A stretch of DNA of 64,000 nucleotides from Arthrobacter crystallopoietes (GCF_002849715.1 NZ_CP018863.1:2294001-2358000), one strand, 5' to 3'; positions 49,432 to 62,159 are shown, counted from the first letter of the stretch. The notes: generated by a model from the letters alone, not told the origin. Translations and numbers: made by a program.

Positions 49432-50648
49432 TGGCTGATCTGCTGCCAGAGCACCCGGATTTCCTGTGGCGGAATCCTGAGCCCAAATCTTCGTACGACG
49501 CCGTTATCGTCGGCGGCGGCGGACACGGCCTGGCTACCGCCTACTACCTGGCCAAGAACTTCGGCATGACCAACATCGCCGTGCTGGAGCGCGGCTGGCT
49601 GGCCGGCGGGAACATGGCTCGCAACACCACGATCATCCGCTCCAACTACCTGTGGGACGAGAGCGCGGGCATCTACGAGCACTCGCTGAAGCTGTGGGAG
49701 CAGCTGCCCGAGGAACTGGAATACGACTTCCTGTTCAGCCAGCGCGGCGTCATGAACCTCGCGCACACCCTGCAGGATGTGCGTGAGAGCGTGCGCCGGG
49801 TCAACGCCAACGTGCTCAACGGCGTGGACGCGGAGTGGATCACCCCGGAGCAGGTCAAGGAACTCTGCCCAATCATCAACATCGGGGACGACATCCGCTA
49901 CCCGATCATGGGCGCGACCTACCAGCCGCGCGCCGGCATCGCCAAGCACGACCACGTGGCCTGGGCCTTCGCCCGCAAGTGCGACGAGATGGGCGTGGAC
50001 ATCATCCAGAACTGCGAGGTCACCGGTTTCATCAAGGACGGAAACCGCGTGGTCGGCGTCGAAACCAACCGCGGCCGGATCAACGCCGGCAAGGTGGCCC
50101 TGGCCGGAGCCGGACACAGCTCCGTGCTGGCCGAGCTGGCCGGTTTCGAACTGCCCATCCAGTCCCACCCGCTGCAGGCCCTGGTCTCCGAGCTGCACGA
50201 ACCAGTGCACCCGACAGTGGTCATGTCCAACCACGTGCATGTCTACGTCTCCCAGGCGCACAAGGGCGAACTGGTCATGGGCGCCGGCATCGACTCCTAC
50301 AACGGCTACGGCCAGCGCGGCGCCTTCCACGTGATCGAGGAGCAGATGGCTGCCGCCGTCGAACTTTTCCCGATCTTTGCCCGTGCCCACGTGCTGCGCA
50401 CCTGGGGCGGCATCGTGGACACCACTATGGACGCATCCCCGATCATCTCCAAGACCCCCATCGACCAGCTGTACGTGAACTGCGGTTGGGGCACCGGCGG
50501 ATTCAAGGGCACCCCGGGCGCCGGTTTCACCTTCGCCCACACCATCGCGATGGACGAGCCGCACCCGCTCAACGCCCCGTTTGCCCTGGACCGGTTCGAA
50601 ACCGGGCACCTGATCGACGAACACGGCGCCGCAGCCGTAGCCCACTAG
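49431..50648 (+). CDS. soxB: Heterotetrameric sarcosine oxidase, beta subunit
   Basis: Catalytic flavoprotein subunit that oxidises sarcosine. 405 aa, the same length as the Corynebacterium P-1 beta subunit. FAD motif [16 protein letters not shown] at 25-40; H173 in [10 protein letters not shown] corresponds to the histidine that binds FMN covalently in the characterised enzyme; [15 protein letters not shown] near the C-terminus completes the flavin site. Translationally coupled to glyA. Confidence 0.97.
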   Translation: MADLLPEHPDFLWRNPEPKSSYDAVIVGGGGHGLATAYYLAKNFGMTNIAVLERGWLAGGNMARNTTIIRSNYLWDESAGIYEHSLKLWEQLPEELEYDFLFSQRGVMNLAHTLQDVRESVRRVNANVLNGVDAEWITPEQVKELCPIINIGDDIRYPIMGATYQPRAGIAKHDHVAWAFARKCDEMGVDIIQNCEVTGFIKDGNRVVGVETNRGRINAGKVALAGAGHSSVLAELAGFELPIQSHPLQALVSELHEPVHPTVVMSNHVHVYVSQAHKGELVMGAGIDSYNGYGQRGAFHVIEEQMAAAVELFPIFARAHVLRTWGGIVDTTMDASPIISKTPIDQLYVNCGWGTGGFKGTPGAGFTFAHTIAMDEPHPLNAPFALDRFETGHLIDEHGAAAVAH

Positions 50649-50662
50649 GAAGGAAAACCACG

Positions 50663-50992
50663 ATGCTTCTGATCGAATGCCCCTGGTGCGGGCCGCGCGA
50701 CGAAACCGAATACCACTACGGCGGCGAGGCCCACGTGGCCTACCCCGAAGATCCCAACCAGCTCAGCGACGAGGAGTGGTCGAAGTTCCTCTTCTACCGC
50801 GCCAATCCCAAGGGCCTCTTCGCCGAGCGCTGGGTGCACAGCACCGGCTGCCGGCGCTGGTTCAACGCGGTGCGCGACACCGTCAGCTATGACATCAAGG
50901 CCGTGTACAAGCCCGGCGAAAAGACACCACAGATCGACGCCGGCAACGTAGCCGGCGCCAAGGTCCAGTCTGTTGAAGGAGGAGCGAAGTGA
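50663..50992 (+). CDS. soxD: Heterotetrameric sarcosine oxidase, delta subunit
   Basis: Small zinc-containing subunit, 109 aa, ATG with AAGGAAAAC upstream. CPWCG (C6, C9) and the later HSTGCRRWF provide the zinc ligands. The stop overlaps the soxA GTG. Confidence 0.95.
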   Translation: MLLIECPWCGPRDETEYHYGGEAHVAYPEDPNQLSDEEWSKFLFYRANPKGLFAERWVHSTGCRRWFNAVRDTVSYDIKAVYKPGEKTPQIDAGNVAGAKVQSVEGGAK

Positions 50993-53916
50993 CCGCCCCC
51001 AGTGCCAACCAGTCCCAGCGGCTCGCAGCCGCTGCCAGCGCCGCTGCGCGGATCGACCGCACCAAGCCCCTGGCCTTTACGCTCGACGGCGAGGCCTTCA
51101 GCGGCTTCGCCGGTGACACCCTGGCATCGGCAATGCTCGCTGCCGGCAAGGTTACGGTAGGAAACTCGCTCTACCTCGACCGTCCCCGCGGCATCCTTTC
51201 CGCCGGCGTGGAAGAAGCGAACGCCCTGGTCAAGATCAGCGCGCGCTTCGAAGGCCACGTGGACGAATCCATGCTGCCGGCCACCACCGTTGAGCTGACG
51301 GACGGCCTGGACGCCAAGCTGCTCCAGGGCCTGGGCCAGCTGGACCCGCGCACGGACAAGGCCGTGTACGACCGCAAGTACGTCCACACCGACGTCCTTG
51401 TTGTCGGCGCCGGCCCCGCCGGGCTGGCCGCCGCCCGCGAAGCTGCCAAGAGCGGTGCCCGCGTCATCCTGATGGACGAGCAGCCCGAAGCCGGCGGCTC
51501 GCTGCTGTCCGGCCGGGACGAGGTCATCGACGGACTGCCCGCGCAGGACTGGATCGCCCGGACCACGGCCGAACTGGCTGCCGCCGAGGAAGTCACCTAC
51601 CTCTCGCGGACCACCGCGTTCGGCAGCTACGACAGCAACTTCGTTGTCGCCGTGCAGCGCCGCACCGACCACTTGACCGGCGAACTCGGCGCCGGCGTCT
51701 CCCGCGAACGCATCTGGCATGTCCGCGCCAAGCAGGTGGTGCTCGCCACCGGCGCGCACGAGCGTCCGATCGTTTTCGCGAACAATGACCGTCCCGGCAT
51801 CATGCTGGCCTCCGCCGTGCGCAGCTACCTGAACCGCTACGCAGTGGCGGCCGGACAGAACGTTGTCGTTGCCACCACCAACGACTCCGCCTACAAGCTG
51901 GTCACCGACCTGCAGGCAGCCGGCATCGGGATTGCGGCCGTGGTCGACTCCCGTCCCGAGGTCACCGGCGATGCAGCCGAGGCCCTGGCCGCCGCGGGCA
52001 TCCGCCTGATCACCGGCAGCGCCGTGGTGGACACCGAAGGCAACAACGACGGCGGAAGGATCAGCGCCGTCGTCGTCAGCGGTCTGGACGCCGACGGGCA
52101 GCTGACCGGCGAACCCGAGACGATCGAAACGGATCTGCTCGCAGTCTCCGGCGGCTGGACCCCGGTGGTCCACCTGCACAGCCAGCGTGAGCGCCAGCTG
52201 AAGTGGGACGAGGCGCTCGCCGCGTTCGTCCCCGGCCGCGAGGTCAAAGACCAGCAGACCGCCGGTGCCCTCAACGGCAACCTGGATCTGGCCGGCTGCC
52301 TCGAGGAAGGCGCCCAGGCCGGTGCCGAGGCCGCCACCCGGGCCGGCTTCCGCGCCAACGCGCTGGTTCCCGCCGCCGCGCCCGAGACCTCCGCCCCGAT
52401 CCGCCCGCTGTGGCTGGTACCGGGACTCGAGGGTGAGGCCGCCGGCTGGAAGACCCACTTTGTGGACTTCCAGCGCGACCAGACCGTGGCCGACGTGCTG
52501 CGTTCCACCGGTGCCGGCATGCGCAGCGTGGAGCACGTGAAGCGCTACACCTCGATCAGCACCGCCAACGACCAGGGCAAGACCTCCGGCATCAACGCCA
52601 TCGGCGTTATCGCGGCGGCGCTGAACAACACCGACATCGGCAGCATCGGCACCACCGCCTACCGCGCCCCGTACACGCCGGTGGCCTTTACGGCACTGGC
52701 CGGGCGCCAGCGCGGGGAGCTCTTCGACCCGGCGCGGCTGACCTCGATCCACCCGTGGCACGTAGCCCACGGCGCCTTGTTCGAGGATGTCGGGCAGTGG
52801 AAGCGCCCCTGGTACTTCCCGCTGCCGGGCGAGGACATGGACACGGCCGTGCTGCGCGAATGCGCCGCCGTGCGTGAGAGCGTCGGTTTCATGGACGCCA
52901 CCACGCTGGGCAAGATCGAGATCCGCGGCAAGGACGCCGGTGAGTTCCTCAACCGGATGTACACCAACGCGTTCAAGAAGCTCAAGCCGGGGCTGGGCCG
53001 CTACGGCCTGATGTGCACCCCTGACGGCATGATTTTCGACGACGGCGTGACCCTGCGCCTCGACGAGGACCGCTACTTCATGACCACCACCACCGGCGGC
53101 GCCGCCAAGGTGCTGGACTGGCTGGAGGAATGGCTGCAGACCGAATGGCCGGAGCTGGATGTGGTCTGCAACTCCGTCACCGAGCAGTACACCACCGTCG
53201 CCGTTGTGGGTCCGAAGTCCCGCGCCGTGATCGCCAAGCTGGCGCCCGAGCTGGACCTGGACAACGACGCGTTCCCGTTCATGGCGTTCAAGGAAACCAC
53301 GCTCGCGTCCGGCATTCCGGCGCGCGTCTGCCGGATCTCGTTCTCCGGCGAGCTGGCGTTCGAGATCAACGTGTCCTCCTGGTACGGACTCAAGGTCTGG
53401 GAAGACGTGGCCGAGGCCGGTGCGGAGTTCAACATCACCCCGTACGGCACCGAAACCATGCACGTGCTCCGCGCCGAAAAGGGTTTCATCATCGTCGGCC
53501 AGGACACGGACGGCACCGTCACCCCGCAGGACGCGGGGATGGAATGGGTGGTCTCCAAGGTCAAGGACTTTGTGGGCAAGCGTTCCTACTCGCGGGCGGA
53601 CAACGTGCGTGAGGACCGCAAGCAGTTGGTCGGCGTCCTGCCGGTGGACAAGTCGTTCCGCCTGCCGGAGGGCGCGCAGCTGGTCAACCAGGGCACCCGC
53701 ATCGCCCCGGCCGAAGCGCCGGTGCCGATGGAGGGCCACGTGACCTCCAGCTACCACAGCGCCGCGCTGGGCCGCAGCTTCGGCCTGGCCATGATCAAGA
53801 ATGGCCGCAACCGCATCGGTGAGACGCTGCAGGCCCCGCTCGGCGGGCAGCTTGTGGACGTTGTCATCGCAGAACCCGTACTTTACGATCCCGAAGGGAG
53901 CCGTCGTGATGGCTGA
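50989..53916 (+). CDS. soxA: Heterotetrameric sarcosine oxidase, alpha subunit
   Basis: 975 aa, GTG start with GAAGGAGGAG upstream. N-terminal ferredoxin-like region (about 25-110), NAD-binding Rossmann domain ([15 protein letters not shown], 138-152), and a C-terminal GcvT-like folate domain (about 590-970) where the methyl carbon is captured as 5,10-methylene-THF. Binds NAD+ and, with SoxB, FMN. Overlaps soxG by 8 nt. Confidence 0.97.
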   Translation: MTAPSANQSQRLAAAASAAARIDRTKPLAFTLDGEAFSGFAGDTLASAMLAAGKVTVGNSLYLDRPRGILSAGVEEANALVKISARFEGHVDESMLPATTVELTDGLDAKLLQGLGQLDPRTDKAVYDRKYVHTDVLVVGAGPAGLAAAREAAKSGARVILMDEQPEAGGSLLSGRDEVIDGLPAQDWIARTTAELAAAEEVTYLSRTTAFGSYDSNFVVAVQRRTDHLTGELGAGVSRERIWHVRAKQVVLATGAHERPIVFANNDRPGIMLASAVRSYLNRYAVAAGQNVVVATTNDSAYKLVTDLQAAGIGIAAVVDSRPEVTGDAAEALAAAGIRLITGSAVVDTEGNNDGGRISAVVVSGLDADGQLTGEPETIETDLLAVSGGWTPVVHLHSQRERQLKWDEALAAFVPGREVKDQQTAGALNGNLDLAGCLEEGAQAGAEAATRAGFRANALVPAAAPETSAPIRPLWLVPGLEGEAAGWKTHFVDFQRDQTVADVLRSTGAGMRSVEHVKRYTSISTANDQGKTSGINAIGVIAAALNNTDIGSIGTTAYRAPYTPVAFTALAGRQRGELFDPARLTSIHPWHVAHGALFEDVGQWKRPWYFPLPGEDMDTAVLRECAAVRESVGFMDATTLGKIEIRGKDAGEFLNRMYTNAFKKLKPGLGRYGLMCTPDGMIFDDGVTLRLDEDRYFMTTTTGGAAKVLDWLEEWLQTEWPELDVVCNSVTEQYTTVAVVGPKSRAVIAKLAPELDLDNDAFPFMAFKETTLASGIPARVCRISFSGELAFEINVSSWYGLKVWEDVAEAGAEFNITPYGTETMHVLRAEKGFIIVGQDTDGTVTPQDAGMEWVVSKVKDFVGKRSYSRADNVREDRKQLVGVLPVDKSFRLPEGAQLVNQGTRIAPAEAPVPMEGHVTSSYHSAALGRSFGLAMIKNGRNRIGETLQAPLGGQLVDVVIAEPVLYDPEGSRRDG

Positions 53917-54537
53917 ACAGGTATTGACTGACATTGCAGCACTGCGCCGCAGTCCGCTGGCACATCTGGAAGACGCAATCCGCGAAGGCGCCGTGTCCGG
54001 CGAACGGGGCGTGAGCCTGCGCGAGATCCCGTTCCTGAACATGGTCGGCCTGCGGGCCGAGCCGGGTTCGGCCGGGGCCAAGGCGCTGGAGGCCGCTCTG
54101 GGCCTCCCGCTGCCGGCGGGCCACGGGCAGGTCACGGGCGCCGTGGACGGGACCGCCCTGTTGTGGCTGGGCCCGGACGAGTTCCTGCTGGTCGGCCCGG
54201 AAGGATCCAACGCCACCGCGGCACTGACCGAAGCCCTGGGTGCCGAGCCGGGCGCCGTCGTCGATCTGTCGGCGAACCGCACCACGCTGGAACTGGCCGG
54301 CCCCTCGGCACGCGCCGTGCTGGAGAAGGGCTGCCACGTGGACCTGCACCCGCGGGCCTTCACCCCGGGCACCGCGGTCACGACCCAGCTCGGCCCGGTG
54401 CCGGTGCTGCTGTGGCAGATTGTGGAGGAAGGCGGGACGCAGACCTACCGGATCCTGCCGCGCGCCTCCTTCGCGGACTACACCGCACGCTGGCTGCTGG
54501 ACGCGATGACGGAGTTCGCCTCACCCGAGGTGCCGTA

Positions 54538-54538
<1 letters not shown>
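53909..54538 (+). CDS. soxG: Heterotetrameric sarcosine oxidase, gamma subunit
   Basis: 209 aa from ATG 53909 (AAGGGAG upstream, inside the soxA end; longer frames are not used). GcvT/YgfZ-like fold with [13 protein letters not shown] and [14 protein letters not shown] typical of SoxG. Stop TAA shares its last A with the sdaA ATG. Confidence 0.93.
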
Positions 54539-55938
<1,400 letters not shown>

Positions 55939-56914
55939 ACAACAGCCCGCCCCGGGCGCCGAAGCGGCGTCCGAGCTGGTGCTGACCCTGGACTGCCGGG
56001 AGGCGCCGGGCATTGTGCACGCCGTCAGCGGTGTGCTGCTGGAACACGGCTGCAACATCGTCGAACTCAAGCAGTTCGACGACCGGCGCCTGGGCCACTT
56101 CTTCATGCGGGTGCATGTGGCTTCCTCGACCGGAGAGGCGGTGGACGAGGAGGCCCTGCGCAAGGATTTCGAGCCGGTGGCAGAACGTTTCGGGATGAGC
56201 TGGGAGCTCGACCGGCACGGGGCCAAGCGGCGCGTGATGATCATGGTCTCCAAGTTCGGGCACTGCCTGAACGACCTGCTCTTCCGCGCACGCACGGGGG
56301 AGCTGCCCGTGGAGATCGTCGCCGTGGTCTCCAACCACCGCGACCACCAGCGGCTGGTGGAATGGCACGGCATCCCGTTCTTCCACATCCCCGTCACCCC
56401 GGACACCAAGCCGGACGCCGAGGCGAAGCTGCTGGAACTGGTGGACCGCTTCGAGGTGGATCTGGTGGTCCTGGCACGCTACATGCAGGTGCTCAGTGAT
56501 TCGCTGGCCACCCGGATGGCCGGCCGCGTGATCAACATCCACCACTCCTTCCTGCCTAGCTTCAAGGGCGCCAAGCCGTACCACCAGGCGTACGATCGCG
56601 GCGTGAAAACCGTGGGCGCCACCGCGCACTACGTCAACAGCGAGCTGGATGAGGGCCCGATCATCGCCCAGCAGTTGGTGGACGTGGACCACACCTTCGG
56701 CCCCGAGGACCTGGTCGCGGCCGGGCGCGATACCGAATGCAAGGCGCTCTCCAACGCGGTGAGGTGGCACTGCGAAGGCCGCGTCATCCTGCACGGAAAC
56801 CGGACCGTAGTCCTGCGCTGACCTGATCCGACCCGGCCTGGCTTGACCCGGCCCTGGCCTGGCTGGCCCGGCGTGCCAGGGCAGCGGGCCTGCAACACCG
56901 CTGGCAAACAACGA

Positions 56915-56948
56915 CGGCGGCTCTCACCTTTTGAGGTGAGGGCCGCCG
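56915..56948 (+). terminator. Terminator-like hairpin after the sarcosine operon
   Basis: 15-bp stem (56915-56929 with 56934-56948, one G-U) and TTTG loop. A U-run is lacking, but position 94 bp after the last operon gene fits. Confidence 0.75.
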
Positions 56949-57102
56949 CGGTCATTTAACTGCGGTTTGGGGTCCTGCTGATGCCGCGAAGCGGGAGCAG
57001 GATCCCAAAACGCAGTCTTCGCGCATTCCGAAGCAACTTCAGCCGGAGCCTTCAGAAACATTGTGACCTTTTGCACTCCTGAAACTTTGCAGTTGTGTAT
57101 TT

Positions 57103-57117
57103 TTGCAGTGACTGCAA
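57103..57117. promoter_or_regulatory. Dyad operator of the TetR/exporter operon
   Basis: TTGCAGT-G-ACTGCAA is a perfect 7-bp inverted repeat ending 10 bp before the TetR start codon. A further half-site TTTGCAGT lies just upstream (about 57086-57093). Position and symmetry suit autorepression by the TetR protein. The remaining 56822-57127 region has no gene. Confidence 0.65.
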
Positions 57118-57127
57118 TAATGGTTCG

Positions 57128-57754
57128 GTGAGTCAACTACTTTCCCTGCGGGACCGCAAGCGCGCCGAGACCTGGGCGGCACTGCACCTGTCTGCATCCG
57201 GTACGGCCTTGGACAAAGGCCTGGAATGCGTGACGGTGGACGCGGTGGCAGCGGACGCCGGCGTTTCCCCCCGCACCTTTTTCAACTACTTCGCCTCCAA
57301 GGAAGATGCCGTCCTTGGCCTGCAGGAGCCTTTCGTCGATGAGTCCATGCTGGCGGAGTTCGACGTTGACGGGGACCTGCTGGCAAGCGTGAGCCATTTG
57401 ATGCACGCCGTCACCCGGACCATCCACGGCAGCGCCGACGAGAACGGCAACCGATGCCGCGAGGTCATCTGCAAATATCCGCAGCTGATGCACCGCCGGT
57501 TCCAATACATCGTCAAGGTGGAGCAGCTCGTCACCGATGCCGTGGCCGAAAGGCTCGCCCCGTCGAGCAGGTGGGCTGCCGCCCCGGCCGGCTACAACGT
57601 AGAGGACGTCGCCAAGATGCTGGTCCTCGTGGCCGGAGCCGGGCTCCGCTTTGCCATCCAAAAAACCATGTCCCATCCGACCCGCGAATCGCAGTCCGAA
57701 GCCCTCGATCAGGGCATGGAACTGATGCGCAACATCCTGAAGGAACTTCTGTGA
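57128..57754 (+). CDS. TetR-family transcriptional regulator
   Basis: 208 aa from GTG 57128, which places the dyad operator just upstream; the TTG at 57095 would bury the operator in the coding region. N-terminal HTH (about 10-60: VDAVAADAGVSPRTFFNYFASKEDAVLG) is the pattern of the TetR group whose domain reads RTFFNYF. Overlaps the exporter gene by GTGA, so the pair forms one operon under its own repressor. Confidence 0.92.
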   Translation: MSQLLSLRDRKRAETWAALHLSASGTALDKGLECVTVDAVAADAGVSPRTFFNYFASKEDAVLGLQEPFVDESMLAEFDVDGDLLASVSHLMHAVTRTIHGSADENGNRCREVICKYPQLMHRRFQYIVKVEQLVTDAVAERLAPSSRWAAAPAGYNVEDVAKMLVLVAGAGLRFAIQKTMSHPTRESQSEALDQGMELMRNILKELL

Positions 57755-59361
57755 GCAAACCCGCAACTGTCGAAAGCGGCGCGCAGCACGGCAAACTGGC
57801 GCTGGTCTTTGTGGCCCTGGTGATGGCCATGCTGCTTGCCGCCCTGAACCAGACCATCCTGGGCACAGCCTTGCCAACCATCGTCGGCGAACTCAACGGC
57901 GCCAACCTGATGCTGTGGGTGATTACCGGCTACATCCTTGCCTCCACCATCATGATGCCGATCTACGGCAAGCTCGGCGATCTGATCGGCCGCAAATCCC
58001 TGCTCATCGGGGCGATCCTCGTCTTCCTGGCCGGATCCGTCATCGGCGCGCTGGCCCTCGATATGACCTGGCTCATTGCCGCCCGCATCGTCCAGGGCTT
58101 GGGCGGCGGTGGCCTGATGATCCTTTCGCAGGCCATCATTGCCGACGTGGTACCAGCCCGCGAACGCGGCAAGTACATGGGCTGGATGGGCGGCGTTTTC
58201 GCCTTTTCCTCCGTAGTAGGCCCGCTGATCGGCGGCTGGCTGACGGAAGGCCCGGGCTGGCGCTGGACCTTCTGGTTCAACGTGCCGGTTGCTGTGCTGG
58301 CCCTGCTGGGCGCGATCTTCTTCCTCAAGACTCCGGCCAAGACCAGCCGGCCCAAACTCGACATCTGGGGCATCCTGCTCATGGCCGCCGCCACCACCGG
58401 ACTGGTGCTGGTCAGCAGTTGGGGCGGCAGCACCTATGACTGGTCCGATCCGGTCATCATCTCCCTGATCGTTGCCACGGTGCTGGCCGCGTTCCTCTTT
58501 GTTCTGGTGGAGCGCCGCACCGCGGAGCCGATCATCCCCATGGAGCTCTTCCGGGACCTCAACTTCAACCTGACCACCATCTCGGGCCTGCTGGTTTCGG
58601 TGGCGATGTTCGGCGCCATCGGCTACATGCCTACCTACCTGCAGATGGCTACCGGGGCCACCGCAACCGAGGCCGGCCTGCTGATGATCCCGATGATGGG
58701 TGCGCTCCTGGTGGCCTCCGTCATCTCGGGCTCGCTGGTGTCCAAGACCGGCCGGTACAAGTGGATGCCCATCGTCGGTTCGGCCATCCTGGCGGTCGCA
58801 CTGGTGCTCATGGGGCTCGTCCACGCCGATACCGCCGTTTGGCATATCTGCCTGAACCTTGGCCTGCTGGGCCTGGGGCTGGGCCTGAACATGCAGATCC
58901 TCGTGCTCATTGTGCAGAACTCGTTCCCCGCGCGGCAGGTGGGGACGGCGACGGCGGCCAACAACTTTTTCCGCCAGATCGGCGCCACGCTCGGATCCGC
59001 CGTCGTTGGTAGTCTCTTCGCCTCGCGGCTGGTGGACTTCCTGACCGAACGGCTGCCGGCTGATGCCGTTGCCGCCACCGGTGGCGGCAACTCGCTGACC
59101 CCGGAAATGGTCCACGGGCTGCCCGAGGCCATCCAGACGCAGATCGTCGAGTCCTACAACGAGGCGCTGATGCCGCTGTTCGCCTTCATGTTCCCGCTGG
59201 CCCTGGCTGCCGCCGTGCTGTGCCTGTTCATCAAGGAAAAGCCGCTGGCCACTTCGCTGGAGCCGGATGTGATGCCGGAGGCGCTCGCGGAGGGCAACGT
59301 ACTGATCACAGCCGACGACGACGGCGAGGCGGCCCGGCAGGTCGAGCCCAGCCGACGCTGA
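57751..59361 (+). CDS. DHA2-family MFS drug exporter (EmrB/QacA type)
   Basis: 536 aa, GTG start overlapping the TetR stop; 14 predicted membrane segments. Motif C-like region GVFAFSSVVGPLIGGWLTE, motif A GKLGDLIGRKS and LNQTILGTALPTIVGEL at TM1 are DHA2 signatures. Proton-driven export of cationic or hydrophobic drugs is the usual role; the substrate is whatever the TetR protein senses. Confidence 0.92.
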   Translation: MSKPATVESGAQHGKLALVFVALVMAMLLAALNQTILGTALPTIVGELNGANLMLWVITGYILASTIMMPIYGKLGDLIGRKSLLIGAILVFLAGSVIGALALDMTWLIAARIVQGLGGGGLMILSQAIIADVVPARERGKYMGWMGGVFAFSSVVGPLIGGWLTEGPGWRWTFWFNVPVAVLALLGAIFFLKTPAKTSRPKLDIWGILLMAAATTGLVLVSSWGGSTYDWSDPVIISLIVATVLAAFLFVLVERRTAEPIIPMELFRDLNFNLTTISGLLVSVAMFGAIGYMPTYLQMATGATATEAGLLMIPMMGALLVASVISGSLVSKTGRYKWMPIVGSAILAVALVLMGLVHADTAVWHICLNLGLLGLGLGLNMQILVLIVQNSFPARQVGTATAANNFFRQIGATLGSAVVGSLFASRLVDFLTERLPADAVAATGGGNSLTPEMVHGLPEAIQTQIVESYNEALMPLFAFMFPLALAAAVLCLFIKEKPLATSLEPDVMPEALAEGNVLITADDDGEAARQVEPSRR

Positions 59362-59465
59362 ACCACGGCTGGAACATGACTGGACGATGGCTGGACCACG
59401 GCCGCCTATAGGGCTAACTGTCCGGTCGGCAGTCCCAGCCGCCGTCCCGTGGCTAAGCTTGCCCC

Positions 59466-60623
59466 ATGGGCGCATCACCTGCACTGCACAAAGAGCCGCG
59501 TGTCCTCGAGATCGAGACGCTTGAGCAGTTCGACCAGCTCGTAGCGGAGGGCGCGAAGACGCTGCGGGCCGGGGCCGGACAGTCCCTGAGCGGCTGGCAC
59601 TTCCAGTCCGTGGACCTGCGGGAGCGGAGCGGCGTGCTGCGGGACCTGGATCCCTCCGGCGCGATCTTCCTCGGCTGCGACTTCGAGCCCGGTATGGAGG
59701 AGTGGCTGCGTGCCCGCGGCGCGCTGCTGTTCCCGATCCTGCCGGGCATCCCGTTCGATGCCTACCGGGCCGCCGTCTATACGCCCGCCGAGCTGTTCGA
59801 CGGCCTGGCCACCGCGGAGTACGAGGCAACGCCGGATGCAATCATCTACGCCTGGTCCACGCAGCCGGCTGCCCGCGTGAACCTCGACGCCACCCTCGCG
59901 GCCAGCCTGCACGACCACGCCGTCGGCGACGCCATGGATGCGTTGTTCGACGGTCCGGGCTTCAATGGCCGGAAACTGGTGGGCGTGATGGGCGGGCATG
60001 CTGCGGAGCGGGGAAGCAAGACGTACGACGACGCCGCCCGCCTGGGCAGGCAGCTCGCGAAGGCGGGGTGCGCGGTGGCGACCGGTGGCGGCCCGGGCGC
60101 GATGGAAGCCGCCAACCTCGGGGCCTACCTGTCATCGGCGGAGGACAGCGCTTTCGTCCAGGCACTGGCCTCGCTGGCCGAAGTGCCTTCCTTCCGCCCC
60201 TCCGTTACGGCCTGGGCCAGGGCGGCGGCGCGGGTCCTCGAGCAGCACCCCGCCGGCGTCGTAAATCTTGGCATTCCGACCTGGCATTACGGGCACGAAC
60301 CGCCGAATCTCTTCGCCACGCACATAGCCAAGTACTTCGCCAATGCCATCCGCGAGGCCGTGCTGCTGGAGCGGTGCAACGGCGGCATCGTCTTCCTGCC
60401 CGGCGCCGGCGGAACCGTGCAGGAGATCTTCCAGGACGCGTGCGAAAACTACTATGCGACGCCGGAGAAACTCTCGCCGATGATCCTGGTGGGCGCCTCG
60501 TACTGGACCGACGAGCTTCCCGTCTGGCCGCTGCTGCAGTCGCTGGCCCGCGGACGGGCGATGGAAGACGCCATCCACCTGGTCGATTCGGTAGAAGCCG
60601 CGGTTGAGCTCACGCATCCGTAG
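59466..60623 (+). CDS. LOG-like Rossmann-fold nucleotide-binding protein
   Basis: 385 aa. The C-terminal two thirds carry GGGPGAMEAAN and LPGAGGTVQEIFQDA, variants of the LOG/TIGR00725 motifs (GGGxGxM and PGGxGTxxE). The N-terminal 150 residues (VLEIETLEQFDQLVAEGAKTL...) are an extra domain not found in the short cytokinin-type LOG enzymes. Function unknown; LOG phosphoribohydrolase activity cannot be assumed. Confidence 0.82.
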   Translation: MGASPALHKEPRVLEIETLEQFDQLVAEGAKTLRAGAGQSLSGWHFQSVDLRERSGVLRDLDPSGAIFLGCDFEPGMEEWLRARGALLFPILPGIPFDAYRAAVYTPAELFDGLATAEYEATPDAIIYAWSTQPAARVNLDATLAASLHDHAVGDAMDALFDGPGFNGRKLVGVMGGHAAERGSKTYDDAARLGRQLAKAGCAVATGGGPGAMEAANLGAYLSSAEDSAFVQALASLAEVPSFRPSVTAWARAAARVLEQHPAGVVNLGIPTWHYGHEPPNLFATHIAKYFANAIREAVLLERCNGGIVFLPGAGGTVQEIFQDACENYYATPEKLSPMILVGASYWTDELPVWPLLQSLARGRAMEDAIHLVDSVEAAVELTHP

Positions 60624-60666
60624 CTCCCTGACTGGCGTAGCCCCCGCCGGCAGAGGCGCACCAGCG

Positions 60667-61782
60667 TCAGGCGACTCCGGTGCCGAACAGCAGGCCCAGG
60701 AGGTAAGTTGCCAGGGCTGCGCCGAAGCCGATGCCCAACTGCCGCATCGCCCGTTTGAAGGGCGAAGCTCCGGAGAGCAGGCCGACGATTCCGCCGGTCA
60801 CGAGCAGTGCCAGGCCAACCAGGACCAGCGAGACGAGTATGGCCGGCAGGCCCTGCAGGCCGAAGATGTACGGCAGGATCGGAACGAGCGCACCGCTGGA
60901 GAAGAACAGGAAGCTGGAGAGGGCGGCATTCCAGCCGGTCCCGATCTCCTGGTACTCGACCTCCTCAACCCCCGGGTGCAGGGACAGACTGGGATCACAG
61001 TCGCAGTCCAGATAGCCCATCCGTTCCGCGGCCCGGTGCTCGGCCGCTTCGAGAGTCATGCCGCGGGCCCGGTAAACCAGCACCAGTTCATTCGCTTTCA
61101 GATCCAGGTCCGGAGCCGCCGTCAACGTGATCTGGGTGGGCTTTGTCGCGCTGAGCAGTTCACGCTGGGAACGCACGGAAACGTACTCGCCGGCACCCAT
61201 GGAAAGCGCCCCGGCCAACAGGCCGGCGATGCCGCTGAACAGGATGAAGCCGCTGGAAACTCCGGTGGCACCGATGCCCATGATCAGGGCGAGGTTCGAG
61301 ACCAGTCCGTCATTGGCGCCGAAGACCGCGGCGCGGAAGTTGCCGGACAGCCGTGCCCGGCCGCGGGTTGCGAGGCCGCGGATCACCTCTTCGTGGATCA
61401 GTTCGTCGGCGGCCATCGCATTCGTGGCGGCCGGTTCGGAGCTGTAGGGGGAGCGGCCCTCGGCACGCTGCGCCAGCGCCATGACAAAGACCGAGCCGAA
61501 CCACCGGGCCATGGTGCGCAGCAGGCTGCGCCGGAAGGATGGGCGTGTCGGCCGGTCCGCGTGCTCGCCGAGTAGGTCGCGCCAGTGCTGTTCGTGCCGG
61601 CCTTCGGCTTCGGCGAGTTCCAGCAGGATGGCACGTTCTTCGCCGTCGCGGCGGCGGGCCAAGTCACGGTAGATGGCCGCCTCGGCGCGTTCGTCCGCCA
61701 GATATCGGCGCCAGAGTCTGATGTCCCGGCTCGACGGCGGGGCCTGGCTGGATTGGGTGGGTCCTTCGCGGGAAGGGCTCAT
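60667..61782 (-). CDS. VIT1/CCC1-family transporter with ferritin-like N-terminal domain
   Basis: Fe2+/Mn2+ transporter family, 371 aa from ATG 61782 (AGGAG upstream; ATG 61803 lacks one). The N-terminal 90 residues form a ferritin/rubrerythrin-like helical pair with metal-type residues (DERAEAAIYRDLA, ELAEAEGRHEQHW). The CCC1 part (about 140-371) has FGANDGLVSNLALIMG and GALSMGAGEYVSV, then three C-terminal helices. Metal export or sequestration is likely. Confidence 0.88.
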   Translation of the reverse strand: MSPSREGPTQSSQAPPSSRDIRLWRRYLADERAEAAIYRDLARRRDGEERAILLELAEAEGRHEQHWRDLLGEHADRPTRPSFRRSLLRTMARWFGSVFVMALAQRAEGRSPYSSEPAATNAMAADELIHEEVIRGLATRGRARLSGNFRAAVFGANDGLVSNLALIMGIGATGVSSGFILFSGIAGLLAGALSMGAGEYVSVRSQRELLSATKPTQITLTAAPDLDLKANELVLVYRARGMTLEAAEHRAAERMGYLDCDCDPSLSLHPGVEEVEYQEIGTGWNAALSSFLFFSSGALVPILPYIFGLQGLPAILVSLVLVGLALLVTGGIVGLLSGASPFKRAMRQLGIGFGAALATYLLGLLFGTGVA

Positions 61783-62159
61783 GCTGGCTCTGCTCCTGAT
61801 CATGGACCGGAGACGGGATGGCTCCGGTCAGTTATACGGCAAACTGACCGAAGGTCTCGCTCGCCCGAAGCCTGCCTTATTATGCAGGATCAGGTGGACT
61901 GCCGGGCCAATCGTGCTGGCCAGTATGTCGACAGGCCTCCACGCCGTTCCATCGCAGGACTTCCCGGAAACCGGAAATTCCCCGACAGGCGGTGGAGCTA
62001 CTCCCCTTCGCAGCCTCCATCATACCGTGGCAGGTCCCGAAGCTTCCTGTGGCGGGGCGTTAGACGGCACACAGGCAGGCGTTGAGGCGATGGGGCACGG
62101 GAATGTCATGGGGGAGCCGGGATGCCGGGATGGACACAGGCCGCCGTTAGGATGGAGCC
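61783..62159. other. Divergent intergenic region between VIT1 and DUF202 genes
   Basis: 377 bp without a supported gene. A perfect 9-bp inverted repeat CGGTCAGTT/AACTGACCG (61825-61833/61842-61850) lies about 43-68 bp upstream of the VIT1 start, either an operator or a leader hairpin. A smaller one CCTGC/GCAGG follows near 61872-61890. Confidence 0.45.

Noticed and set aside
50887..54381. 1164-codon frame antisense to soxA and soxG
   Set aside because: Shadow of the soxA-soxG coding strand; repetitive VGGG/DHGR composition.
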